Assembly (NCBI GenBank): GCA_013398275.1
Contig: VZSE01006140.1
Location: 372,001 to 436,000, forward strand
From: Promerops cafer
Lineage: Eukaryota; Chordata; Aves; Passeriformes; Nectariniidae
Length of the DNA stretch: 64,000 nucleotides
Reading direction: 5' to 3'
Made by a program: the position numbers and the translations under genes. Below, one piece after another: positions 12,201 to 22,980 of this stretch. Position 1 is the first letter of the stretch. The number at the start of each line of letters is the position of its first letter. The notes under the pieces are model-generated. The model was given only the letters and a program-made list of their open reading frames with translations, made no database searches and was not told where the DNA came from.

Positions 12201-15200
12201 TAGGAAATTTAGGAAATTTAGGAAATTCAAACCAAAAAACAACATAGGGAAGCACATTCAATTTTCTTTAAAGGCAGACAAAGGCTGCAAAACATTCTGT
12301 GAGCACAGCATGAGTTACCTCATAAAATATGAAAAATGCCAATAAAGGACAGCATAAATCCCCAAATGGATTTGTGACCCTCCTTTTGTTTTTAAAGACT
12401 CTTCAATGTAAGCTTGGAATCTGGGAAGAAACACTTCATGGGCTGCATTTGCTGGGTTTTACATTCCCACACTTCAGAATCCACCTCACCATTCCCAGTT
12501 ACTCCATTTGGGTTGGGATCAGTCTTTGCTGCTGCTCTGGAGGGATCAGGCACATTTCTGGTTATTATTGATAGCAACAGATTCTCTCCTTAAAAAAAAC
12601 AGGCACAGAAAAGTTTAGGACATCAGGACAGGCATAGACCAAGGACAGGCACAGGTGGTCTTTGGAACAGGTATAAACCCAGCTTCCAGAATTTCTGCAG
12701 CTGGTTAATTCCTCTCCCTATCATCAAATGTGAAATCATACCAGGATGAAATTAGGAAAATGATCCTGCAAGAAGACAATTGGAATCAGGTTGGCAAACC
12801 AGCTCTTATTGATAGAAATTAAAAGCTCTAAACTTGAATTTTTGCCATAAAGGAAAATTTCTTTTTTCCAGAATGATTCTATACTTCAGAGGAATAAAAG
12901 GGAGAACTAGTATTGTACTTTTATTTTAAAATCTATGTCCTCAAAAGTAACAGGAAGCATCATATGAAACATTTCTAGTGTGAAGTTGAAAGAAAACCAC
13001 TTCCCAGAAGTTTGTCACATATGCCTGCAAAGAATGCTTGTTAGGACTCCATTTTAATGAGGGATGAAAGGGGTTGCAAAGAGAGTCGATGAAATTTTAA
13101 CACAGCTTCAATATTTACATTTGCTAGTGAACATAATTTGCTTGCAGAACGATTGGAAATGTTATAATGACACTTCATATTTCAATATTTTTGTGTGCCA
13201 CACAGATAAGAATGTGTATACATTTGCAGAATAATTTCAATGCATCATCACTGCTTTTTGTGTCTTACAGGGCTGAGAAAATGTGTAGAAACTTAAAAAA
13301 ATCAGTAAAATATCAACTTTGATCAATGGAGAGTAGACACTACTTGTAAAGTGAGGCACTCATCTTCACAGGACAGAGAAATTACCATAGCTCTTTCCTG
13401 GAAAAGTTATGGATTATGGGTATAGATCTCTTAAATTGCTCAGACTTTTGTAGTTTTTTAGATGAAAGAGCCTGTGGAGGGGAAAGTTTGGTCTGTGTTA
13501 GATAATGTCTGCAGAGGAAAACTCCTGTAAGGAAGATTTACAGAAGGCAAATAAGAATGTGCTGGATTTTTCCAGAAGAATACGTTAAAATCTTCAAGTT
13601 TTTAGGCTTGAAAATCCATCTAGAGAATTGGATAAGTGACTTTTTTAGGGAAAAGTGTAAGGTTTCACCCCAGCCACTTCAATGCACATCTAAAGGGAGA
13701 GAGTCCCTTTGTCACCCTGCCATTGAACTCTGCCTCTGACAGGACAGGCTCAAACCCTGCCCCACAAGAGCTGGGCCCACTCCATTAAAACAGCTGAGAA
13801 ATTTCAGTGAAAGAGCTGGGAGCCCTGAGAACTGAGGGATGTGTAGAAGAAACTGAAAGTAAGACTGTATGAGAGTAAAAGAGTGAACAAAACCCTAATT
13901 ATATTACTCTCAAAGTGCCAAGTACCTTAAAAATATTAATTTTGGAAATTGGAGGTTTGCATGATTTCGTTAAGTTAATTTTGTTAATTATGTGATCGTT
14001 TCTGCTGAAATGTGCATTCCTCTGCCAGGCGTGTCAGGATGCCACCCACAGCACCTAAACACCAAACCAAAAATACTTTTCTGAACTGTGTGGCTGAGTA
14101 TTCTCTGATAAACTTTGACAAAAGCACCTGTCAGTGCCAGGCTGGGTTAGGCTGGGGAAAGGGAAGGCAGGAATATCTGTAACCACCTTTGCACTGTCCC
14201 TCAGTGCACACAAAGCCCTGACTTCTGCTTTGCTCCTGAGCCAGCAGCCTTTGGGCTGTTCCATCTTCCCTCTGAAGACAAGCCAGCAACAGAAAATCCC
14301 CAAGAATGGCTGGCAGGGAGCAGGCAGCAATCCTGGCCTTCCTCAGGATTCCCAGAATGCCAGCAGTGTTGAGATGAGGCAGGGGATTCCTGGTTTTCAT
14401 ACCAGATTTGTGCACAGAGAAAATGCCTTTCATTGAGAAGCTCAGGAGCCTGGTGTCCACTGAGCAATGGGTGCAAGGGAATTCCAATCTTTTCCTTCAC
14501 TCCCCCAGTACTGCCAAGGCACAATGTCCTTGCTTGCAGTCTTCTTGCTGGCAATGCTTTTGTGAGGGTGCCTGGAGGCTTTTGTGCAGGCAGCAGCAGT
14601 TTGTCATTTCAGTATCCAGTCCTGCCCTTGGAAATTATTAAAATCCAGGACATCTTTGGAATGGGAAATTAAATGTGTTCTCCAACAAACCCCTAAAACT
14701 GCTCATGTTGCTGGCAGCTATGTTAAAACAAGGATGTTCAAATAAAATTCCTATTTTAAAAAATTGAATTGAACTTTTCAATGGCATTAGATTTTCCTGA
14801 AATGTTATTAGCTGGCAGGTTCATAAACTACAACAGAAACAAAGCAGGAAAACCAAATCATTCTTTATGAGCTACAAAAAGGTAGCAAAGGGGACCAAAA
14901 AAAGGGAATATTTTGAAATATTAAGTCTACAAAAGGGAGTTTTGTCTTTCCTAAAGAGAAAAGGCTCCTACAGATTTAAGGTTATAAGCTCATAACACGT
15001 GGAGTAAAATGAGGTCTGAGCTAAATTCCAACAGCACTCCCAGCTCCATCCCCACCCCAGTGCAGGAGGGGATTAACAAGCCCCCCAAGCCATCCATACC
15101 CTGGTGGCACTGGCCAGGATTCACAGGGGAATGGCAGAGTGATCCCAGCAAGCTGCTCAGCAGGAAAGCTGGGATCCAGCTTTGCACAGCAGAATTCCCC

Positions 15201-17480
15201 TGGGGAATGCCAGCTCTGCCCCAGCCGTGGCTTTGCACGTTCCCCACCCCCACATCCCAGCTCCTTCGGGCCTGGCTGCAGCCAGCCTTGGCCAAGGAGC
15301 CCCACCTGGCACATCCCAAGCTCTGCCACACACCAAGACACTCCCCATGGGCTGAAGGTCCCTCCTGGCCTTGAGGGTCACAAACAAGCAAGTCTTGGCT
15401 GACTTGGAAGAATTTCCTTTTGCCCCTTGCAGGATTAAATCCTAAGGGATTAATCTGCCTTCCCTCCTCCTGCGTTTCGAGTTAAAACCATTTTTTCCAC
15501 CTGCTCTCCTCAAAGTGCCACTCAGTAACTCAAACAACACTGCTCCCCAGAACAGGCTGCACTCCAGGGCAGGGAAAACTACCCAGTTTTCTGTAAGGAA
15601 TTCTGTAGAGAAGAACACTCCATTCTGAAAAGCACTGGAAAAATAGATTGTTATCAAAGACTTAATTGCAACTACTCTTGAAGGGCAATACCCAATTCAC
15701 TGTCACCCTCAGTGCACACACTGCTCATCCCTCCAGACCACAGGCTGGAAACTCTCTCAGCTGCTGCTCAGCAGGTGAATCCAGTGCACTGGGAGCTTAC
15801 AGGAATATACTAAATATATACAGCTGCTTCTATTTAGCAGCTTGCTTCCATGGCTCTGGACTTACTCAGCAAAATAATCCAAACAATGGCTTTGCCTTTG
15901 GGAATTGGTTGCCATAAACAAACAAAAGAGAAATGAAGCAGTCTGAGGTCAGCCAGTCCTTTCACCAGGGCACAGGATTCATGTGTCTAAAATAACTCCA
16001 TGTCCCTAAATAACCAAGAGCATCTCTGAAGCAGTGTTCTAAGGGTTTGGAAATGAAGGGAGAGGCTTCTAGTGGAATCTGTGGATTATGGAAGAGGATA
16101 AGGGGTCATTGAGCAAGGTTTACATCCCCTTATCTATAGCACTCTGTGGTAGGGATAGAGTTATAAGCTTCTTGCTGTCCCCTCATTAATAATATCATTA
16201 ATGCTAATACAGATTAATGCTTTTACCAGAACAATCTTCCAGCACAGCTTTATCTTATTTGAAGAGTAATTTCAAGCCAACCCCTCCATTTCCCAGATCC
16301 TGTGAGAGGTTCTGACTCTGCATCAGCTCCACCTGCATCTTTCCAGGAGCAAATCTGGGCAGAGGAAAACTGGCAGAGCATAAGAGGTCCAGTTGCTGTT
16401 CCTGCCTATATACTATAATGTTATTATAAATTATAAATGCATTTATAATTCCAGATAATGACACAATTGCATGGGGGCTCTGATGGGAAGGGTTGTTGTG
16501 AAATAACCTCTCCAAAGAGTGCATAGAACGGTGTCTTGCTGAAGCTGAGGGTCAGGCTGCCCTAACTCCCAACATTTGTGCATGTTCAGCAGTGACTCAT
16601 GAAATTATGAGCCAGGGCTGGTGACCTGCAGGAATTCAGTAAGAGCCAAAAGAGAGCTGAGCATTTCTGTGGGTAATTAGAACGTCCCCATTTAGAAGGG
16701 GTCAAAGAAATACAGTATTAGAGGAGAATAAAAACCCATTGGGATTCAAAGTCAGAAAACATGAGAAAAAAATTCCCAGAAGTTGCTTATTATATTTTTA
16801 TCCTATTGGCAACTTTTTGCACCTTTCCCTGAAACCTGTAGTCCTGGAAAATGCTGGGTATTAAATAGCAGCAGCTGGGACAAGGAGTTCTTTTGGACAG
16901 GTTTGAATCCTGTGTTCTCATGTAACAAGCAACTTCAAAATACTCATTGTGAACTGAGAACTGAAAGTTCTCCTCTACATGGCCTGACAGTGAAGAAATA
17001 ACTTTCTCAGAAGCATCAGTGCTTCAGTCTGTACAGTGGGAAGTGTCTGTACAACCTGGAACAATCCAGACCCATCCCAGTGCCCTGGTCTGGAACACTC
17101 AAGGAGCATTTGCAGAACTCCAGCACCAAGCACTCCCTCTGCCCTCTATTCCCACGTGGATACACACAAGGCTTTCAGAAGGTGACTCCTTAAAACTGGA
17201 GGCCACCATTTGCTCATGGAAGAACACCTGGAAGAGCAGAGGCAGGAGCAGTGGGAATGAATCCCACCCCTAAGGCTCTTTCTCTGATCCAATTCTTTCC
17301 TCCCTTGTATTGAAATCAAGCAGACAAATGGACTGAGGAGAAAATCTCATCTGCACAGGGAATCACTCACAAAGCCATTTAAATATCTGCTCTGGCATTC
17401 CTAGAGCTTGCTGCCAGCTCAGGACAGTTTCTCTGGGGCACAGCTCAGATTTGCTCCCAAAACACAGGTAAGCAACCAGG
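9250..17480. other. Intergenic sequence without a recognisable gene
   Basis: Many short overlapping frames on both strands occur (for example around 10480-10975 and 14130-14550), but none has recognisable domains or splice structure. About 15010-15390 is GC-rich but poor in CpG, which explains the frames open there on both strands. Minor structures are an 8-bp stem hairpin at 9741-9763 and a triple AGGAAATTT-type repeat near 12200-12230. Confidence 0.55.
16184..16220. promoter_or_regulatory. Cluster of homeodomain-type ATTAAT cores
   Basis: Three ATTAAT cores (16185-16190, 16197-16202, 16213-16218) and further TAAT cores fall within 37 bases. Clusters of TAAT cores can bind homeodomain proteins. 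AT-rich DNA also produces them by chance, so this is only a weak candidate. Confidence 0.2.
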
Positions 17481-17552
17481 GAATGGTTTGGGTCAGAGGG
17501 GCCCCTAAAGATCATCTGGTTCCACGGGCAGGGATGACACCCAAATCCAGAC
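17481..17552 (-). mobile_element. CR1 LINE 3'-end fragment, reverse orientation
   Basis: Read on the + strand the segment begins GAATGGTTTGGGTCAGAGGG, then CCTAAAGATCATCTGGTTCCA and GGGCAGGGATGACACC. This is the typical reverse-complement order of an avian CR1 tail: 'gaatggtttgggttggaaggg', 'cttaaagatcatc', 'gggcagggacacc'. It is diverged and truncated after about 70 bases. Confidence 0.7.
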
Positions 17553-17919
17553 ATATCCTGCTGTTCCAAGGTTTCCCTGCCTCTCCTAGGGCCAGGGCTT
17601 CCCCCTGAGGGATTTGCTGGTTTCCACACCCAAAAGAAGGCAGTTCTGGCGACATTTCATTATGGCAGCCATTTTGTTAATTCTCCCAAGAAGCTGAGTA
17701 TTAATTTGGCAGCATCCCAGGAATATTGATGCAGGAACTACCACAACTGCAAGGTACCGTGCTCAGGAACTGCTCTACAAATCAGCTTCTTCATGGGTTT
17801 TGAGTTTGCATCTTTTCCAGGGGACAAGAAGCCATCAAGGAAATTGCTGTGATTAATATTTTATACACAGCATTTTGAGGAAGGGCTCAATACATGTCAT
17901 CAACAAATCTCTGTGCCAT

Positions 17920-18142
17920 GGAATCACAGAATATCCTGAGTTGGAAGGGACCCACAGGATCATCCAGCCCAGCTCCTGGCCCTGCCCAGACCCCCCAACA
18001 ATCCCACCCTGACTGACCAAACTCTCCTGGAGCTCTGGCAGCCTCGGGGCCGTGCCCATTCCCTGGGGAGCCTGGGCAGTGCCAGCACCCTCTGGGGAAG
18101 AACCTTTCCTGATCTCCAACCTGAACCTGCCCTGGCACAGCC
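17920..18142 (-). mobile_element. CR1 LINE 3'-end fragment, reverse orientation
   Basis: The + strand begins GGAATCACAGAATATCCTGA followed by GTTGGAAGGGACCCACAGGATCATCC and later CTCCTGGAGCTCTGGCAGCC, CATTCCCTGGGGAGCCTG and CCAACCTGAACCTGCCCTGG. That is the reverse complement of the conserved CR1 3' region of birds. It is about 220 bases long, is 5'-truncated as is usual for CR1, and has no intact reverse-transcriptase frame. Short frames seen over it are remnants of the element. Confidence 0.9.
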
Positions 18143-21100
18143 TGGGTAAGGGAACGGTGTGAACAGCACCCATGGCGGGTTCAGGGTTCTTTAAGGCAGC
18201 ACACACAGTGTGGTAATTCAGTGTCCAAAACTGCTCATATTGCCTTCATTAAAGAGTGGTTCCTGAGTTCTTTTTCTGACTTAAAATACCTCTGAAAAGA
18301 ACAAGTTCACTGAGCTAAAATAGACTTAATGGACTCTGTTAAGTCTGTCAGAAGCAGAGACCTGATTTGCTCTTACATCACTGTAAACCAGCATGAGCCA
18401 CCAGAGAGTTTGCTCACACAAGAAAAGGGAACCAGACCCTCATTTTAGGTTCTCCTGACCATTTGTGACCCCTGTTTTCAAGACCAACAATACACAGCCT
18501 GGTTTCAGGCATTCTAATTGACCAAGGCTTTTATTTTTTATGTTAATTTATTCAGCATCCATAAAGTCTTCCTGTAGTTAATTAGAGAACTCACTGGAGC
18601 CTGTCTAAAGATTTTATAAATATGAACACATTATCTCTTATTGTATCTCTTTTCCCCGCCTATTAATCTCACAATTAAAGTAAATGCTTCTTCAAGAAAA
18701 ATGCTTCTAGGAAACTCCATGCTAAAAGGCAACAATTATTCCCAAGTTCATTCTTAAGGGAAAGAATAACCCAAAATGCCACAAAACCAATGGAAAAGTG
18801 GTGGAAAGAGACCATGTTGGAGAACAAGCTGCTCATTTTATACCAGGATGTGATGTTACACCAGTATGAACGTTAAATGTAACTGGAAAGAGATTAAATC
18901 CCACCTTGGATAAATGCCTTGACCACACCATGACACTGAGGAGCTCCTTCAACTTTGTTCTTTGAATATCCAAGGCCTAAGTAAGCAGAACAGATCCTGG
19001 AAAAACTGGAACCAAAATAACTCATGGCTTTTCCTGGAGATAAATTTGATTCTCCAGTAACTCAGCTCTAGTGAGAAAAAGTTCAAGTTCAAAGAGCTTC
19101 CACACCTTGAAACAGAATTTAAAAATCAAGGGAATTTTTGGGTAGGTAAATATCTCTGCATATAAATATATCTCTGAATATCCTGCACTGGCCCTGAGAC
19201 CTTCAAAGGCACGTGGCTGAGGAAATGCTCTGCAAAACAAATCAATCCCTGCTGGACCAAATCAATCCTGGCTGAAGCTGCAGGGAGGATCCCATGCTAT
19301 GGCCAGCAAGAATGCTGCTGATAGGAACTGAAATATTTCTGAGACACTCCAAAAATGATTGGAGACCACACTCCAAAAATTGGCACGGGCATTCTGAGGG
19401 ATGGTTCCTCACCAGCACATTCTGTTGCATGCTTGAAGGAGGTGTTTGAGACAGGAAGAGGGGAGGGAATATGCAAAAGAGCCATTATCAACATTTACTT
19501 GCTCTTCCACAATTCAGTGGAGCAGCACAGAGTAAATTTAGCTCTGAGAAAAGGCTTCATGCAGAATCCTGCAGAACTCAGTTCCTCTCAACAATACTGA
19601 AGGTCAAACTCAGGAATCAAGAACTCTTGTCTTCATGAGGATAAAGATCAAATATAACTAATATTCATTCTCTGGAACATAATCACAGACAGTGGTTGAC
19701 TTCATCAAACAACTTTTCTGGTCAATTCTGATTTTGTGCATGTAAATAATTCCACAGACGAGTCAAATGGATTCAAGAGAAATGGTCCTGAAAATTGAAA
19801 TTGCTCCTTGTGTAACTGAACGTTGCTTTTGCAAATTCCCCTGTCATTTTACATGGAGACAGAATCTTTCAGCACCTCCTCATCTCAACTGCTCAATAGT
19901 GGGATTTGTTCAAACACTGCTGTGCTCCTCTTTATCCACACCATTAAAAGGCAGAATTCTTCCATCACCCTGTCTATCCACAGAAGATTTCACCTCACTG
20001 GGGAAAGAAGTTTATTCATCTAAAATCACCACATTTACAAAGAGGCTGGATGAAAACACATCCAAAAAGAGAACCCCCAGTTCTGTTCCTGATTTTTTGT
20101 GGTGTATTTCATTTACCTGACCAGCACAAAGCATGCAGTTGGCTGGCAACCTGCTCAAGCTCATTTTTCCCCAGTGCAGAATGAAGATTTCTACAACACA
20201 AACAGTCCTGTTAATTCTGGGAGCTGGGCTAGATTAGATTAGATTTAAAGTCTTGGAAAAGAGAAAGAGCTTCAGCCACAATCTTGACAGCAAAATAACA
20301 ATGTCTAAGTTTATGTCGGCTGTTCAGAGCCCACAGAATAAACACTAGCCTAATAATCTCACGAGGAACTAACTCCACGAGCTGGCCATTCCAGGCATGA
20401 CCTCACTGATAAACAATCCCAAGTATTTATTGCCTGCTTGGACTGTACACTGGAAATATCAGATGAGAAAGGAAAAGGATAGGTTTGAATTACAGTGCAT
20501 AAGTGAGTTCTACCACTGTAATCCTACTTCTCTGTTATTTTTATAATCACAGGAGTGTTCTGTTTCATTTTCCCCAAGGTGAATGGCACAAAGGCATATG
20601 GAATAAAATGAATTTGCCTTCTTTAGGACTATTTTATCATCTTACTTTACCAGACGAATAATGCAAATTTCTTATCTCCTTCCTGGCTAATCTTTGTAGC
20701 CTTTATTCTACATTATTGTGGATGTAGCCATATACACAGTTTCATACATACAAATTTAAACAGTGAGAACAGTATTTGAAGAGCCAAAGAGCAAAAAAAA
20801 ATGAGGTGGGTTATGTAAAAATAGTCCTGATTACAAAGGCAAACAGCAACATTACCATAAGGGCAACATTCACTTGGAATGTGCATTTATATTAACTCTT
20901 TTTAATAGATATTTCCTCCCATTTTCTTTCATTTCAGAAGCTGAATTTAAATTTGTTCTCTGTATTAGCTCACAGAAGAAAAGTTTGTCAGAATTGTCAC
21001 TCACTCTGTTACCCCTCTAGAGGAAAATTGGAGTCATTACTGAACAAGTGCTGACCTGGAAACAAGAATTCTTTTTTTAAAAAATTTATTTATCCCTACC

Positions 21101-21383
21101 TTGCTAATAAATCATTACAGAAACAAACCCAGATTCGGACTATCCATCTAAACAATTCAAGAGATTTGTTTTGGTGAGAAGACAGTGAATGCAGTTCTGG
21201 GATGGGAAGCTGTAGCCCCAGATCTGTCACTGCAGCAGGAGCATTGACAGGACTGGGGTGGGATTGGGTACTTGTGACAAGGCACAGCCCCAGCGGTGAG
21301 AGGTGAATGTCCCTGGGGTTCCATGGCCACGGGGAATCCCTCTGGTCCCAAAACCCTCGGCAGGTACAGTCAGTGGCAAACAG
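18143..21383. other. Intergenic sequence without a recognisable gene
   Basis: This stretch is AT-rich and only short broken frames occur. A small ATTAG tandem run lies near 20231-20246. I see no exon, RNA gene or further repeat that I can support. Confidence 0.6.
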
Positions 21384-22026
21384 CAGGGATGAGCAGGGGC
21401 AGGAGTGAGCAGGGTAAGGAATGAGGAGAGGAAGGAATGAGGAGAGGAAGGAATGATCAGAGGAAGGAATGAGCAGGGGCAGGAATGAGCAGGGGCAGGA
21501 ATGAGGAAGGAATGATCAGAGAAAGGAATGACCAGAGGAAGAAATAACCAGGGGCAGGAATGACCAGAGGTAGGAATGACCAGAGGCAGGAATGAGGAGA
21601 GGAAGGAATGACCAGAGGCAGGAATGACCAGGGGCAGGAATGAGCAGGGGCAGGGATGACCAGGGGCAGGAGTGAGGAGAGGAAGGAATGACCAGAGGCA
21701 GGAATGACCAGGGGCAGGAATGAGGAGAGGAAGGAATGACCAGAGGCAGGAATGAGCAGGGGCAGGAATGAGCAGGGGCAGGAGTGAGCAGGGGCAGGAG
21801 TGAGCAGGGGCAGGAGTGAGCAGGGGCAGGAATGAGGAGAGGAAGGAATGATCAGAGGAAGGAATGAGCAGGGGCAGAAATGAGCAGGGTAAGGAATGAG
21901 CAGGGGCAGGAATGAGGAAGGAATGATCAGAGAAAGGAATGACCAGAGGAAGAAATAACCAGGGGCAGGAATGACCAGAGGTAGGAATGACCAGAGGCAG
22001 GAATGAGGAGAGGAAGGAATGACCAC
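21384..22026. repeat. Minisatellite with a 16-bp unit (about 40 copies)
   Basis: The unit is close to GGAATGAGCAGGGGCA, with variants such as GGAATGACCAGAGGCA and GGAATGAGGAGAGGAA, repeated head to tail for about 640 bases with occasional shortened units. There is higher-order structure: 21490-21614 recurs base for base at 21901-22025, 411 bases away. Sixteen is not a multiple of three, and the minus strand lacks stops in its variants. As a result long antisense frames (up to 356 codons, at 21227-22297) stay open through the array; these are artefacts of the repeat. Purine-rich + strand. Confidence 0.97.
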
Positions 22027-22384
22027 AGCCTTTGTCCCCTGACACCCCAGTGATGTCCTCCACACCACGAAGCTCAGGAGCAGCCCTGCAATAGCTCCAG
22101 CTCCGGAGAACAAAGCAAATCTCTGCCAAATGTAATCCCCAGTCCTGGCCAGAACCCTTCTTTTCACCACAATGAGCAAATTCTGCTGCTCCCTGAGCTC
22201 GGGGCAATCCCTGTGTGCAGCCAACTTCATCCAGGCAAACTCCAGCTCCTGCTCCAGAGGTGCCTGGTACTATTTCCAAAATAATTACACTTAGCACTTG
22301 TTATTTCCAGGGCATCGAGGAGAAAAATGGGAATTAACTTTAAACAAAGCAGCATTTATTAAATGCTCTACACCTGGGATAAAA

Positions 22385-22632
22385 TGTCGGGAACGCTTGG
22401 GACAGGTTTGCTGCTTCCCAGGCGCAGAGAGGGGAAGGACTCGGGAATCCTCTTAGTCCCGGTCCCCTCCCGGAGCCGCAGCGGAGCTCCCCGAGGCTGT
22501 CCCGGGATGCGGGAATGCCGCAGTGCTGCCCGGAGGAGCGGCTGCGGGAACGCTGATCTCCCAGGGACATCCAGCGGCGGCACCGGGAAAGTCAGAGCGA
22601 TCCCGGCTCCCTGATCCTGCAGGGCTCTCGCT
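22385..22632. promoter_or_regulatory. CpG-rich block (small CpG island)
   Basis: I count about 22 CpG dinucleotides in roughly 250 bases, together with high GC, in a region otherwise poor in CpG. It lies about 360 bases after the minisatellite and directly abuts the first copy of the 221-bp repeat. Frames of 71-83 codons are open on both strands, as expected of GC-rich DNA, and none is recognisable. It could be an orphan CpG island (promoter of an unannotated transcript) or GC-rich repeat-derived DNA. Confidence 0.5.
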
Positions 22633-22850
22633 TATTTTCCATGGTTAGGATGAGGCTCTGATGTAGTAGAGATTTTAGCAACGCACTGAGTCATGCTGGG
22701 CTCCAAAACCTCTCTGGGGTGCTCTGCTGGCCACTAAACTGATAAACCAGGGTGATTTTATCATCTCTGAATCCCAGTGCAGGAGTTTGGGATTCAAGTC
22801 TCACAGAGACAGAGGCAAGGAGAAAACCAAACTTCTCAAGCTCAGACACA
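22630..22850 (+). repeat. 221-bp direct repeat, copy 1
   Basis: This segment (from GCTTATTTTCCATGG to CAGACACA) recurs in the same orientation at 27783-28003. The two copies differ at one base only (T at 22842, G at 27995). I do not recognise a transposon family in it, and it has no long frame. The left flank is the CpG-rich block, and no flanking direct repeat is seen here. Confidence 0.95.
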
Positions 22851-22938
22851 GAACCACGAGAGCTCCCCGTGGGATACAGGACTCCCTTTGCTGTCCGATG
22901 TGACAGGCAGAGCTCTGCAGTCTGCAGCATGGCTTGGA

Positions 22939-22980
22939 TCAAAAATCAAAAATCAAAAATCAAAAATGAAAAAAATCAAA
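22939..22980. repeat. Short tandem repeat, TCAAAAA unit
   Basis: About five tandem 7-base units (ATCAAAA/TCAAAAA) end in a looser A-rich run. It is a simple microsatellite. Confidence 0.85.

Noticed and set aside
15009..15391. Overlapping ORFs of 106-133 codons on both strands
   Set aside because: Several frames are open together in a GC-rich, CpG-poor stretch, which is typical of composition and not of coding.
21227..22297. Minus-strand ORF of 356 codons, rich in HSFLPLVIP-like repeats
   Set aside because: It is the minisatellite translated. The 16-bp unit cycles through all three frames, another frame is also open, and variants lack stop codons by composition.
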